DNA of 8,061 nucleotides. It comes from Actinomycetes bacterium. Its GTDB lineage: Bacteria; Planctomycetota; Phycisphaerae; JAACET01. Below the pieces are notes generated by a model, which ran no database searches, was not told the origin of the DNA, and was given only the letters and a program-made list of their open reading frames with translations. The stretch is taken from assembly GCA_030631725.1 (NCBI GenBank), contig DAOVKO010000092.1:1-8061 (forward strand). Reading direction: 5' to 3'. This document shows, piece after piece, positions 1 to 4,906 of the stretch (the first letter of the stretch is position 1; the number at the start of each line of letters is the position of its first letter). Position numbers and translations under genes: made by a program.

Positions 1-2
1 CT

Positions 3-110
3 GTCTTCTCTACCGAAAGGTCCGAGGATCCCTATGCTGAGAAAGAGAGATTCCGCAAGATTCGCTTTTTCATGGAGAACGCTGAGCTTTACTCGTTTGC
101 GCTTGAATAG
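3..110 (+). CDS. C-terminal end of an unidentified protein (partial)
   Basis: An open frame enters from the left edge and closes with TAG at 108-110, giving 35 residues that end in ENAELYSFALE. The other two frames on this strand are less protein-like: one hits a stop early, and the third gives a basic, low-quality sequence. The charged stretch followed by an aromatic beta-strand (IRFFMENAELYSFALE) resembles the last strand of beta-rich secreted glycoside-hydrolase-like proteins, but that is an impression, not a recognised family. The start and most of the gene lie outside the window. The frame call is moderately sure; the function is unknown. Confidence 0.5.
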   Translation, partial: VFSTERSEDPYAEKERFRKIRFFMENAELYSFALE

Positions 111-134
111 GTAGAAGTCATCCCGAAACCTGCT

Positions 135-248
135 TTCGTAGCGAGAACGAGTAGTTTTGTTGGCTGGCAAGAAGCGAAAACGAGGAATATTTGGATAATA
201 TATTGAGTTTGAGCGACGCGGCCAGGCAGCAAAAGGGCCGTTCGTAGC
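135..248. repeat. Long-loop inverted repeat bracketed by an 8-bp direct repeat
   Basis: TTTTGTTGGCTGGC at 155-168 is complementary to GCCAGGCAGCAAAA at 221-234 at 12 of 14 positions, leaving a loop of about 52 bases with an AT-rich core (AATATTTGGATAATATATT). TTCGTAGC occurs directly repeated at 135-142 and 241-248, outside both arms. A related word, AGCGAGAACGAG / AGCGAAAACGAG, occurs at 141-152 and 173-184. This could be a small mobile inverted-repeat element or a structured leader of the following gene. The direct repeats do not abut the arms, so a target-site duplication is not shown. The rest of this 188-base spacer contains nothing else I can support. Confidence 0.4.
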
Positions 249-298
249 AGAAATTGGGGTTTTGAGATGGCTTCTAACCCTCATTGGGGGAAGTAAGC

Positions 299-703
299 AT
301 GACTGAGCAGAATTCTAATACCCAGGTTCCCGAGTCTAGCCGGCCCGCTGATGAGAGACGTTCCGAGTCGGAGCGCAGGCGCAGCGTTCTCGACCGTCGT
401 ACCGGCCTGGATCGCAGGAGAAACAACGTGCAGGTGGCCGTCGAGCGCCGCGCGGGATCCGACCGAAGGAAAAAGAACGTCCCAGTAGCCGTCGAGCGCC
501 GCCAGGGACTCGATCGCAGACGGGGCCCAGGCATTCGCCGCGAGGAAGACCGCAGGGCTGCCGAAGAGGGAGAAATGACCGACGAGCAGTTCGAGTTCGT
601 CATGGCCGTGGATCACTACAAGCGGGCCAACAATAGGCCCTTCCCCACTCTCACCGAAATCCTCGAAGTCATCCAAAACCTGGGCTACAGAAAAATCGAC
701 TGA
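299..703 (+). CDS. Small Arg-rich protein with 17-residue RRxGxDRR repeats
   Basis: This is a 134-residue protein that I cannot name. The ATG at 299 is preferred over the upstream TTG at 284 because GGGGGAAG (286-293) sits at ribosome-binding distance. Residues 18-87 are extremely Arg-rich. RRTGLDRRRNNVQVAVE (33-49) is followed by RRAGSDRRKKNVPVAVE (50-66) and a partial third copy, RRQGLDRRRG (67-76): an exact 17-residue (51-bp) period. Residues 92-132, starting EMTDEQFEF, change character into an acidic/aromatic helical module ending PFPTLTEILEVIQNLGYRK, which looks like two packed helices. I recall similar tails, attached to variable basic segments, on hypothetical proteins of Planctomycetota and some proteobacteria, but could not check this. 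The basic repeats would suit nucleic-acid or polyphosphate binding, which is inference only. There is no signal peptide or membrane segment, so it is probably cytoplasmic. It is convergent with the peptidase gene downstream. Confidence 0.8.
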   Translation: MTEQNSNTQVPESSRPADERRSESERRRSVLDRRTGLDRRRNNVQVAVERRAGSDRRKKNVPVAVERRQGLDRRRGPGIRREEDRRAAEEGEMTDEQFEFVMAVDHYKRANNRPFPTLTEILEVIQNLGYRKID

Positions 704-715
704 GAACTCCCCCCC

Positions 716-732
716 ATTCGCCTTCGGCGAAT
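716..732. terminator. Hairpin between convergent genes, possible terminator
   Basis: ATTCGCC (716-722) and GGCGAAT (726-732) form a perfect 7-bp stem around a TTC loop, 12 bases after the stop of the Arg-rich gene. A C-run (709-715) precedes it and there is no T-tract on either side, so it is not a canonical intrinsic terminator. Its position after a stop codon is the main support. Confidence 0.35.
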
Positions 733-733
733 A

Positions 734-805
734 GAGCAGGTGAGCAGTAGATCAGTAGATCAGTAGATCAGTAGATCAGTAGATCAGTAGATCAGTAGAG
801 CAGGA
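734..805. repeat. Tandem array of nine 8-bp units (GAKCAGKW)
   Basis: From 734 the sequence reads in exact 8-bp steps: GAGCAGGT, GAGCAGTA, six identical GATCAGTA copies (750-797), then GAGCAGGA (798-805). The outer units differ from the core by one or two bases, so the array seems to have grown from its centre, as expected for slippage or unequal exchange. The core places a GATC site every 8 bp. It is non-coding and lies between two convergent genes. An inverted counterpart lies at 854-893. Confidence 0.9.
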
Positions 806-811
806 GAGTTG

Positions 812-824
812 GCAGAGCCTCTGC
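812..824. repeat. 13-bp palindrome between the two 8-mer arrays
   Basis: GCAGAG at 812-817 and CTCTGC at 819-824 are perfect complements about a single central C. It lies inside the spacer between the forward and inverted 8-mer arrays and contains the same CAG word, so it could nucleate a cruciform or RNA hairpin. No protein-binding role is implied by the sequence alone. Confidence 0.5.
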
Positions 825-853
825 TGACGTAAGGACGTACGTTGGCGTTGTTT

Positions 854-893
854 CTGCTCACCTGTGGTCCACTGTTCACCTGCTCTACTGTTC
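854..893. repeat. Inverted counterpart of the 8-mer array
   Basis: Read on the minus strand from 893, the sequence again steps in 8-bp units: GAACAGTA, GAGCAGGT, GAACAGTG, GACCACAG, then GTGAGCAG with shifted phase. The segment 870-887 is the reverse complement of 732-749 at 16 of 18 positions, so the two arrays can pair into a long stem. It begins two bases inside the stop codon of the M56 gene, so the repeat family reaches the end of the coding sequence. Confidence 0.75.
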
Positions 894-3417
894 AAAATTC
901 ACCGGTCCGGTTGGTCGGTGGCCCGGCGGGTTGGATTTCGATCTCGATCGATGCTTGCGGTATGGTAGCTATCTTCTCATAAAGCTGCTTGATCTCTGAT
1001 TCACTTAGAGCTCGATTAAACAAGAGTACTTCATCTATCATCCCGTGCCAGAAACCGCCGTTGAAACTGGCATTTCCACCGATCCGGGCTTCACCTCTAA
1101 GGGCTCGGTTGATGCCAAAGATGCCAGTACCCCCGCTCTCGGTAAGCTCTCCATTTATGTATATCTTTATCGTCGAGCCGTCGAAGGTAACTGCTATGTG
1201 CGTCCAGACGTTCGACACAAATTGCCAGTCGTACTCATTAAACTCCATCTGTTCGGTGACGTAAGTACCGAATCCTCCCCTAACATTTCCCTGAATGGCA
1301 TAGTAGTGTTCTCCACCGTCGAGCATGAATATCCTTCGGTTGTTAAGCGAGCCCCCAGTTTTTGATGTCTTCACCCACGCTGCAAAGCTGTACTCCTTGA
1401 GCTCTAACTCAGGTATGCTGATGTAATCGTCCTGTCCGTCGAAGCTCAGTGCACCACCCCGCTGGGAGTCTATTGTCTGCTTGGCCCCGTGTACTTGACC
1501 GCGATGGCTATTGCCCGACAGGTCGATGACTCCTGATTCATCTGTTAGCCTGTCAAATGAATAGTACAAGACGAGACCACCGGGTAAAGCTGCCGTCTGC
1601 GTGGCGGGCTCGGTACTTTCCGGCACTTGGCATACGTTGACCTCAAACTTGACAGCGGTGGACAAATCGGGCCATTGGCCGAGGGAAAACTGCAAATCTT
1701 CTTCCGACCAAATCGGATAGCCCCGTATCCATCCACTGTTTTCAAGAATGGCCGTTGCGTGGCTGAGATGCTTGTTCTTTGTATCATACAGAATGACATT
1801 GACTCGCCATTTGGCCTTGGGCCATGATAACAAACTTAAGTGCAGTGTGGCCTTGAAATCAGCTTGGTCCTTTGTGAATTTGATCCATTTGCATTTGACC
1901 AGACTGGGTTTATCGGCTGTTCCGGCTTGTAGGGAGACTGGGATTTCTTTGTCGAATTCAAACTTTCCCTGATAGATGGCCTCAGGCGGGCCGGCTCTTG
2001 AGCCTAACTGACGGACACCACCATGGCGAACAGATTCAAAACCGTATTGCCGCTGGAGCACCCCAGCTCGGCCCATTGCATCCTCTTTCTGCTCTATCGT
2101 TATTATCTTACCGGAGGCCGTAGTTCTTAACCGGACCGCCTCCGGCTCGCTGGACATGGCAACTTCCAAAACCGTGTGTTTCCGATTGGGCACTTTGGCC
2201 AGCAAGCTGGGCAGTTCCTCCCAGGTAGTCTCTTGGCCTTGGAAGGTCAGCTTGTCCCACCAACGCACGACGAGCATGACGAAATGCCGCTGCCTCGTCG
2301 GCTCAACGCCCGAGGACGGGGTGGGCTCTGGCTCCGCTTCTGCTCGTGCGGTGAGTGTCAGAGTTGTTGGGATGGCAAGAGCGGCTACAACCAAGACGCT
2401 GATCACAGCTAGCCAAGTCGGCCGCTTGTAGAATTTCCTGTTGGGCCTCATCATGGTCTTTATCCGTTCTTCGATGTTCTTTACCGGCCCAGCTACAGCC
2501 AGTGAGGGCACGGGCTTGCTCGATTCGTATTCGTTGACCAGAATATCCACGATGGCCCTGCCGTACTGCTTGGGCTTGGCGGACAGGCTGGCAATAGCTA
2601 CTTCATCGCAGCACTTTTCCCGCTCCTGCCGGATCTTCCTGTTGGCCCACCATACCAGCGGATGAAAGAAGAAGGCCGCCTGAACCAGGACCTGCAAACC
2701 GTTAACAGCTGCGTCCCAGCGCGATACGTGAGCCAACTCGTGCATCAGGATTCCCCGGCGGTCCTCAGCCTTGCAGACTCCCCCGAAATTGCCCGGCAAG
2801 TAAATGCCCCCTCTAAGCAGCCCCCAGACGAACGGCTGGCTGATTCCGTCCACGAGCCATATCTTGGGAACCGTGCCAACGCCCAGTCGAGCAGCCAACT
2901 GGGCCACTTCAGCTTGCAAGTCAGCGTTTGCAGCTTGCCGAGTCCGCCTGAGTCGGCCCTGCGTCCGCCAGGCTTTGAATAAGCAGCATAAGAGAAAAGC
3001 TGCTGCCCCGGCCATCCAAGCCACAGCCAGCCACTGGACAAAGGTAAGGCTCGGCTGTATTGCTGGCTCAAAGGTTGGCTGCGGCGCTATCTCGACAGGC
3101 TCAGCAACAGGCACCTCGGTCGGTGCTACGGGCAAGGGCACTGCGCTGGCTTCAGGAAGTACAACTGCCGCTGCGGGCGCTTGGGCCGATAGACTCTTCT
3201 GTGCCGCTGTTGGTGATCCAGGTAGAACAGCCACGGGCACGCTTAGAAGCGGCGGGACCAGGCACTTGGCCAGCACAACCAGCCAGAGCAGATACCGCCA
3301 ATGGGCATTGGACTTGCGCAATGCCCAACAGGCCCCAGCCACCACGACAAAGACCACGGCAATCTGCCAGCTTTGGCCCAAAAGATAACTTGCTATTTCG
3401 TTTAGAGCGTTTTGCAT
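892..3417 (-). CDS. BlaR1-type M56 metallopeptidase sensor fused to a LamG domain
   Basis: This 841-residue membrane protein is the likely signal transducer partner of the BlaI-like repressor just upstream (15-base gap). The ATG at 3417 has AGAGGA at good spacing. Hydrophobic segments lie near 15-33, 42-65, 126-148 and 333-356, matching the four-helix BlaR1/MecR1 layout; a Pro/Ala-rich loop (66-125) separates the second and third. The cytoplasmic peptidase has the zinc motif HELAH (226-230; H226, E227, H230) and REKCCDE (266-272), where E267 aligns with the third ligand. After the last helix comes an ectodomain: residues 375-600 of unidentified mixed fold (with WEELPSLLAKVPNRK and FSLGQWPDL), then a LamG / concanavalin A-like domain at 612-815 (GLVLYYSFD, GGALSFDGQDDYI, WTHIAVTFDG, IDEVLLFNRAL). 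BlaR1 has a penicillin-binding domain in this place and is about 600 residues long. In the family, ligand binding outside activates the peptidase, which leads to loss of the repressor. The ligand here is unknown; a glycan or peptide is a reasonable guess. Confidence 0.9.
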   Translation of the reverse strand: MQNALNEIASYLLGQSWQIAVVFVVVAGACWALRKSNAHWRYLLWLVVLAKCLVPPLLSVPVAVLPGSPTAAQKSLSAQAPAAAVVLPEASAVPLPVAPTEVPVAEPVEIAPQPTFEPAIQPSLTFVQWLAVAWMAGAAAFLLCCLFKAWRTQGRLRRTRQAANADLQAEVAQLAARLGVGTVPKIWLVDGISQPFVWGLLRGGIYLPGNFGGVCKAEDRRGILMHELAHVSRWDAAVNGLQVLVQAAFFFHPLVWWANRKIRQEREKCCDEVAIASLSAKPKQYGRAIVDILVNEYESSKPVPSLAVAGPVKNIEERIKTMMRPNRKFYKRPTWLAVISVLVVAALAIPTTLTLTARAEAEPEPTPSSGVEPTRQRHFVMLVVRWWDKLTFQGQETTWEELPSLLAKVPNRKHTVLEVAMSSEPEAVRLRTTASGKIITIEQKEDAMGRAGVLQRQYGFESVRHGGVRQLGSRAGPPEAIYQGKFEFDKEIPVSLQAGTADKPSLVKCKWIKFTKDQADFKATLHLSLLSWPKAKWRVNVILYDTKNKHLSHATAILENSGWIRGYPIWSEEDLQFSLGQWPDLSTAVKFEVNVCQVPESTEPATQTAALPGGLVLYYSFDRLTDESGVIDLSGNSHRGQVHGAKQTIDSQRGGALSFDGQDDYISIPELELKEYSFAAWVKTSKTGGSLNNRRIFMLDGGEHYYAIQGNVRGGFGTYVTEQMEFNEYDWQFVSNVWTHIAVTFDGSTIKIYINGELTESGGTGIFGINRALRGEARIGGNASFNGGFWHGMIDEVLLFNRALSESEIKQLYEKIATIPQASIEIEIQPAGPPTNRTGEF

Positions 3418-3432
3418 TGTCCGATCCTCTGA

Positions 3433-3813
3433 TTAGGGTTTTTCTTTAGCAAAGAATTTCTTGAGCCGTTTGAGATTGTCAGCGTCGAGCTTGCTGTGAT
3501 CGGCCAGATGCAGCATCAGCGGCACCGGATCGCCGCCGAAGAGCCGATCCACGAAATCTCCCACGGTTCTTTTAATTACTTCCTCACGTTTGGCAGCCGG
3601 GGAGAATACGTGAGCTTTACCTTGGGAGGCGTGGGTGAGATAGCCCTTCTTTTCCAGCCGGCGCAGAAGCGTCTGTACCGTCGCATAGGCGATCCGGCGT
3701 CTGCGGGGGAGTTTGTCGCACACCTGCTGCACGGTTCCTTTGCCCAGCAGCCAGATCAGTCTGAGAATTTCGGTTTCCGCCGGACTCAAAGCCGGTAAAC
3801 GTTTTGGGGACAT
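3433..3813 (-). CDS. BlaI/MecI-family winged-helix repressor
   Basis: At 126 residues this is the usual length for the penicillinase-repressor (BlaI/MecI/CopY) family. The N-terminal winged helix spans about 8-73: LSPAETEILRLIW, a short turn with VQQVCDKLP, and the recognition helix around YATVQTLLRRLEKKGYL (43-59), followed by a beta wing (THASQGKAHVF). The C-terminal helices (74-126, FVDRLFGGDPVPLML, LKRLKKFFAK) match the family's dimerisation region, where the cognate peptidase normally cuts. The ATG at 3813 has AAGGAG six bases upstream. It is the first gene of a two-gene operon with the M56 peptidase and should repress its own promoter through the two TACAnnTGTA sites at 3827-3861. No beta-lactamase or copper gene is nearby, so the input signal and any wider regulon are unknown. 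Confidence 0.93.
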   Translation of the reverse strand: MSPKRLPALSPAETEILRLIWLLGKGTVQQVCDKLPRRRRIAYATVQTLLRRLEKKGYLTHASQGKAHVFSPAAKREEVIKRTVGDFVDRLFGGDPVPLMLHLADHSKLDADNLKRLKKFFAKEKP

Positions 3814-3819
3814 AATAGG

Positions 3820-3825
3820 CTCCTT
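3820..3825 (-). promoter_or_regulatory. Ribosome binding site of the repressor gene
   Basis: The minus strand reads AAGGAG, six bases before the ATG at 3811-3813. This near-consensus site fixes the start and excludes upstream alternatives. Confidence 0.8.
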
Positions 3826-3826
3826 T

Positions 3827-3836
3827 TACATATGTA
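3827..3836. promoter_or_regulatory. Operator 2 for the BlaI-like repressor
   Basis: TACATATGTA is a perfect 10-bp palindrome matching the TACAnnTGTA core bound by BlaI/MecI/CopY repressors. It lies at the predicted transcription start and directly before the ribosome binding site. Its centre is 25 bp from that of operator 1, so dimers on the two sites would be on roughly similar faces of the helix. Confidence 0.8.
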
Positions 3837-3844
3837 CGAGTATC

Positions 3845-3872
3845 ATTATCGTACATTTGTACAATACGTCAA
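3845..3872 (-). promoter_or_regulatory. Sigma70-type promoter of the repressor-peptidase operon
   Basis: On the minus strand TTGACG (3872-3867, -35) is separated by 16 bases from GATAAT (3850-3845, -10), each five of six to consensus. Upstream, 3873-3892 reads as a T-rich stretch resembling an UP element. The predicted transcription start is near 3838, about 25 bases before the ATG. Operator 1 fills the spacer and operator 2 sits at the start site, so repressor binding should block polymerase directly. Confidence 0.75.
3851..3862. promoter_or_regulatory. Operator 1 for the BlaI-like repressor
   Basis: GTACATTTGTAC has 5-bp inverted arms (GTACA/TGTAC) around TT and contains the TACAnnTGTA core at 3852-3861. 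It lies wholly between the -10 and -35 elements, the classic position for a steric repressor site. It shares GTACAT with operator 2 in the same arrangement. Confidence 0.82.
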
Positions 3873-3919
3873 CAAGAAAATAAAAAAAATCTTGATTGGT
3901 TCTAACTTCCTGCCAAATA

Positions 3920-4015
3920 CTCAGTTATGACAAGAATGCTGCCGCCACCAAGTATCTATATGCTGGCGAGCAGTACGACGCGAACTTAGGCATGACTTAT
4001 CTGCGAGCCCGCTAC
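3920..4015 (+). pseudogene. RHS-repeat core fragment (relic)
   Basis: In one frame the sequence reads SYDKN, a short Ala-rich spacer, YLYAGEQYDANLG (from 3953) and TYLRARY (ending 4015). This is the hallmark of the RHS-repeat-associated core, where YLYxGEQYDxxLGLYYLRARYY precedes the variable toxin tip. RHS proteins are usually over 1000 residues; only about 30 survive here, with no start signal and nothing RHS-like after YLRARY. The frame is open by chance to 4165 but its later part is not RHS-like. The left edge is approximate. At 4005-4015 the bases also belong, in another frame, to the PEP-CTERM fragment, so this is a truncated end at a recombination junction. Confidence 0.72.
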
Positions 4016-4070
4016 GCTCAGCCTGCTGCTTCTGGGTGGATTGGCGATGATGATACGCAAACGCAAATAG
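3996..4070 (+). pseudogene. 3' end of a PEP-CTERM protein gene (relic)
   Basis: The frame starting at 4005 reads EPATLSLLLLGGLA followed by MMI, then RKRK and TAG at 4068-4070. That is a textbook PEP-CTERM sorting tail: a (P)EP motif, a hydrophobic helix and a basic end, recognised by exosortase in Gram-negative bacteria that make such proteins. The residue before EP is Cys (TGC 4002-4004), not the usual Pro, and an in-frame TGA at 3993-3995 closes the frame upstream, so the gene body is gone. An intrinsic terminator follows the stop. The frame differs from the RHS fragment, so the two are not one fused protein. It implies the genome once had, and probably has, exosortase substrates. Confidence 0.72.
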
Positions 4071-4094
4071 CCCAGAGAATATGCCTGGGTTTTT
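4069..4094 (+). terminator. Intrinsic terminator of the PEP-CTERM relic
   Basis: CCCAG (4071-4075) pairs with CTGGG (4085-4089); an outer G:T and A:T pair extend the stem to 7 bp. A run of five T (4090-4094) follows at once. It overlaps the stop codon of the relic, which supports this being an authentic ancestral gene end. Confidence 0.55.
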
Positions 4095-4120
4095 GTATAG
4101 CAAGTTTCTGTTGCCCAAGT

Positions 4121-4166
4121 CGAGATTGCTTCGTCGCCCCGGCGCGCCGGGACTCCTCGCAATGAC
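4121..4166 (-). repeat. REP-like palindromic repeat, GTCATTGCGAG family
   Basis: The minus strand begins GTCATTGCGAGGAGTCCCGG and ends GACGAAGCAATCTCG. This matches a short dispersed repeat form (GTCATTGCGAG...GAAGCAATC) common between genes in many bacterial genomes. The core CCCGGCGCGCCGGG at 4138-4151 is a perfect 14-bp palindrome, flanked by ATTGC (4125-4129) and GCAAT (4159-4163) as outer arms. It is non-coding, although shadow frames through it look like proteins. Confidence 0.75.
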
Positions 4167-4180
4167 AGAAAAGAAAAGAT

Positions 4181-4226
4181 GGATCCCCGCCTGCGCGGGG
4201 ATGACAGAAAAAAGGCGGGGATGACA
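4181..4226 (-). repeat. REP-like palindromic repeat, GTCATCCCCGC family, plus partial copy
   Basis: ATCCCCGC (4183-4190) and GCGGGGAT (4195-4202) form an 8-bp stem with a CTGC loop. Read on the minus strand it is GTCATCCCCGCGCAGGCGGG, another very common dispersed repeat. A second, truncated copy supplies GCGGGGATGACA at 4215-4226, repeating 4195-4206. On the minus strand the hairpin is followed by a T-rich run (4180-4166), so it may also end transcription coming from TrmB. Confidence 0.75.
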
Positions 4227-4267
4227 AGTATCCGTTTGGGCAACAGATCCTAGCTACAGTATACGGG

Positions 4268-4897
4268 CTAAGAGCTAATAATTCTTTGGGCGGTGCGGCT
4301 GTAGATAGTTCGGCCCTGAGCGAGGTACTTACGCTCGAAGTTTGTTCCCACCCACTCACCCAACTGGGCGGTATCGCAGGGTTTGAAATCGCTGAGCTGG
4401 AATTGGTCGCAATCGGCCAATAAGGGCTCAATGATGTCAAAGTATTCCTTGTGGTCGGTAACGACATGGAGCCGGCCGGCGGGTATGAGGGCCTCGACGG
4501 CGGCAGCCACGAACTTGGCGTCGAACAGTCGGCGTTTACGATGGCGTTTCTTGGGCCAGGGGTCGGGAAAGTATATGTGCAGGGTTTGAACGCTTTGGGG
4601 CGGTGTGTGGAGGATGATGAGGTCTTTGGCATCGCAGCGGATCATGCGGATGTTGGACAAATCCCAACGGCGGGCTCGGTCGGCGGCGTACTTATAGTAT
4701 TTGTTGGCCCATTCGATGCCCAGGTGGTTGATCCGAGGGTTGGCCCGGGCTGCGTTTATCAGGAAGGTGCCCTTGCCGGTGCCGATCTCGATTTCGACGG
4801 GGTTGTCGTTGCCGAAGATCTGGTGCCAATCGACTGGGCCGTCGAGTTGGTCGGCGGGCAGGAGTATGTCTTCGATGCTAAGGGGCGCTTCGGTCAC
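4268..4897 (-). CDS. trmB: tRNA (guanine-N7-)-methyltransferase TrmB
   Basis: This 209-residue cytoplasmic enzyme uses SAM to methylate N7 of G46 in the tRNA variable loop. Family motifs in order: the SAM-binding loop EIGTGKGTFL (37-46), acidic IEW (61-63) at the end of the next strand, CDA (88-90), the diagnostic YFPDPWPKKRHRKRR (109-123) with the catalytic-region Asp, HVVTDHKEYF (144-153) and the C-terminal TNFERKYLAQGRTIY (185-199). The length is normal for bacterial TrmB and nothing is missing. The start is GTG at 4897: no in-frame ATG lies near, and AGGAT is about eight bases upstream. Only nine bases separate it from the Gph stop, so it is translated from the same transcript. Confidence 0.96.
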   Translation of the reverse strand: MTEAPLSIEDILLPADQLDGPVDWHQIFGNDNPVEIEIGTGKGTFLINAARANPRINHLGIEWANKYYKYAADRARRWDLSNIRMIRCDAKDLIILHTPPQSVQTLHIYFPDPWPKKRHRKRRLFDAKFVAAAVEALIPAGRLHVVTDHKEYFDIIEPLLADCDQFQLSDFKPCDTAQLGEWVGTNFERKYLAQGRTIYSRTAQRIISS

Positions 4898-4906
4898 GTT
4901 TTTATC

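Noticed and set aside
190..205. -10 like GATAAT/TATATT upstream of the Arg-rich gene
   Set aside because: No -35 element lies at 15-19 bp, and the stretch is the AT-rich loop of the inverted repeat.
734..805. CRISPR array
   Set aside because: The units are 8 bp and directly contiguous with no spacers; this is a simple tandem repeat.
1300..1910. Beta-lactam sensor motifs (SLVK, SGN, KTG) in the M56 ectodomain
   Set aside because: SxxK, SxN and KTG strings do occur at residues 505-508, 634-636 and 686-688, but the last two lie within clear LamG sequence and none has penicillin-binding-fold context. I treat them as chance.
3060..3449. Long plus-strand ORFs antisense to the M56 gene
   Set aside because: They are shadows of the GC-rich Ala/Pro/Arg codons of the real gene, with no ribosome binding sites or protein-like composition.
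3896..4165. An intact 89-residue plus-strand protein
   Set aside because: It is open by chance: its first part is an RHS relic, its middle is the PEP-CTERM tail read in the wrong frame, and its end runs through a REP-like repeat.
3986..4632. Minus-strand proteins reading through the REP-like repeats into trmB
   Set aside because: The PRRRGS and CEESRRAGATKQS-like strings are the usual spurious translations of dispersed palindromic repeats; trmB occupies the true frame.
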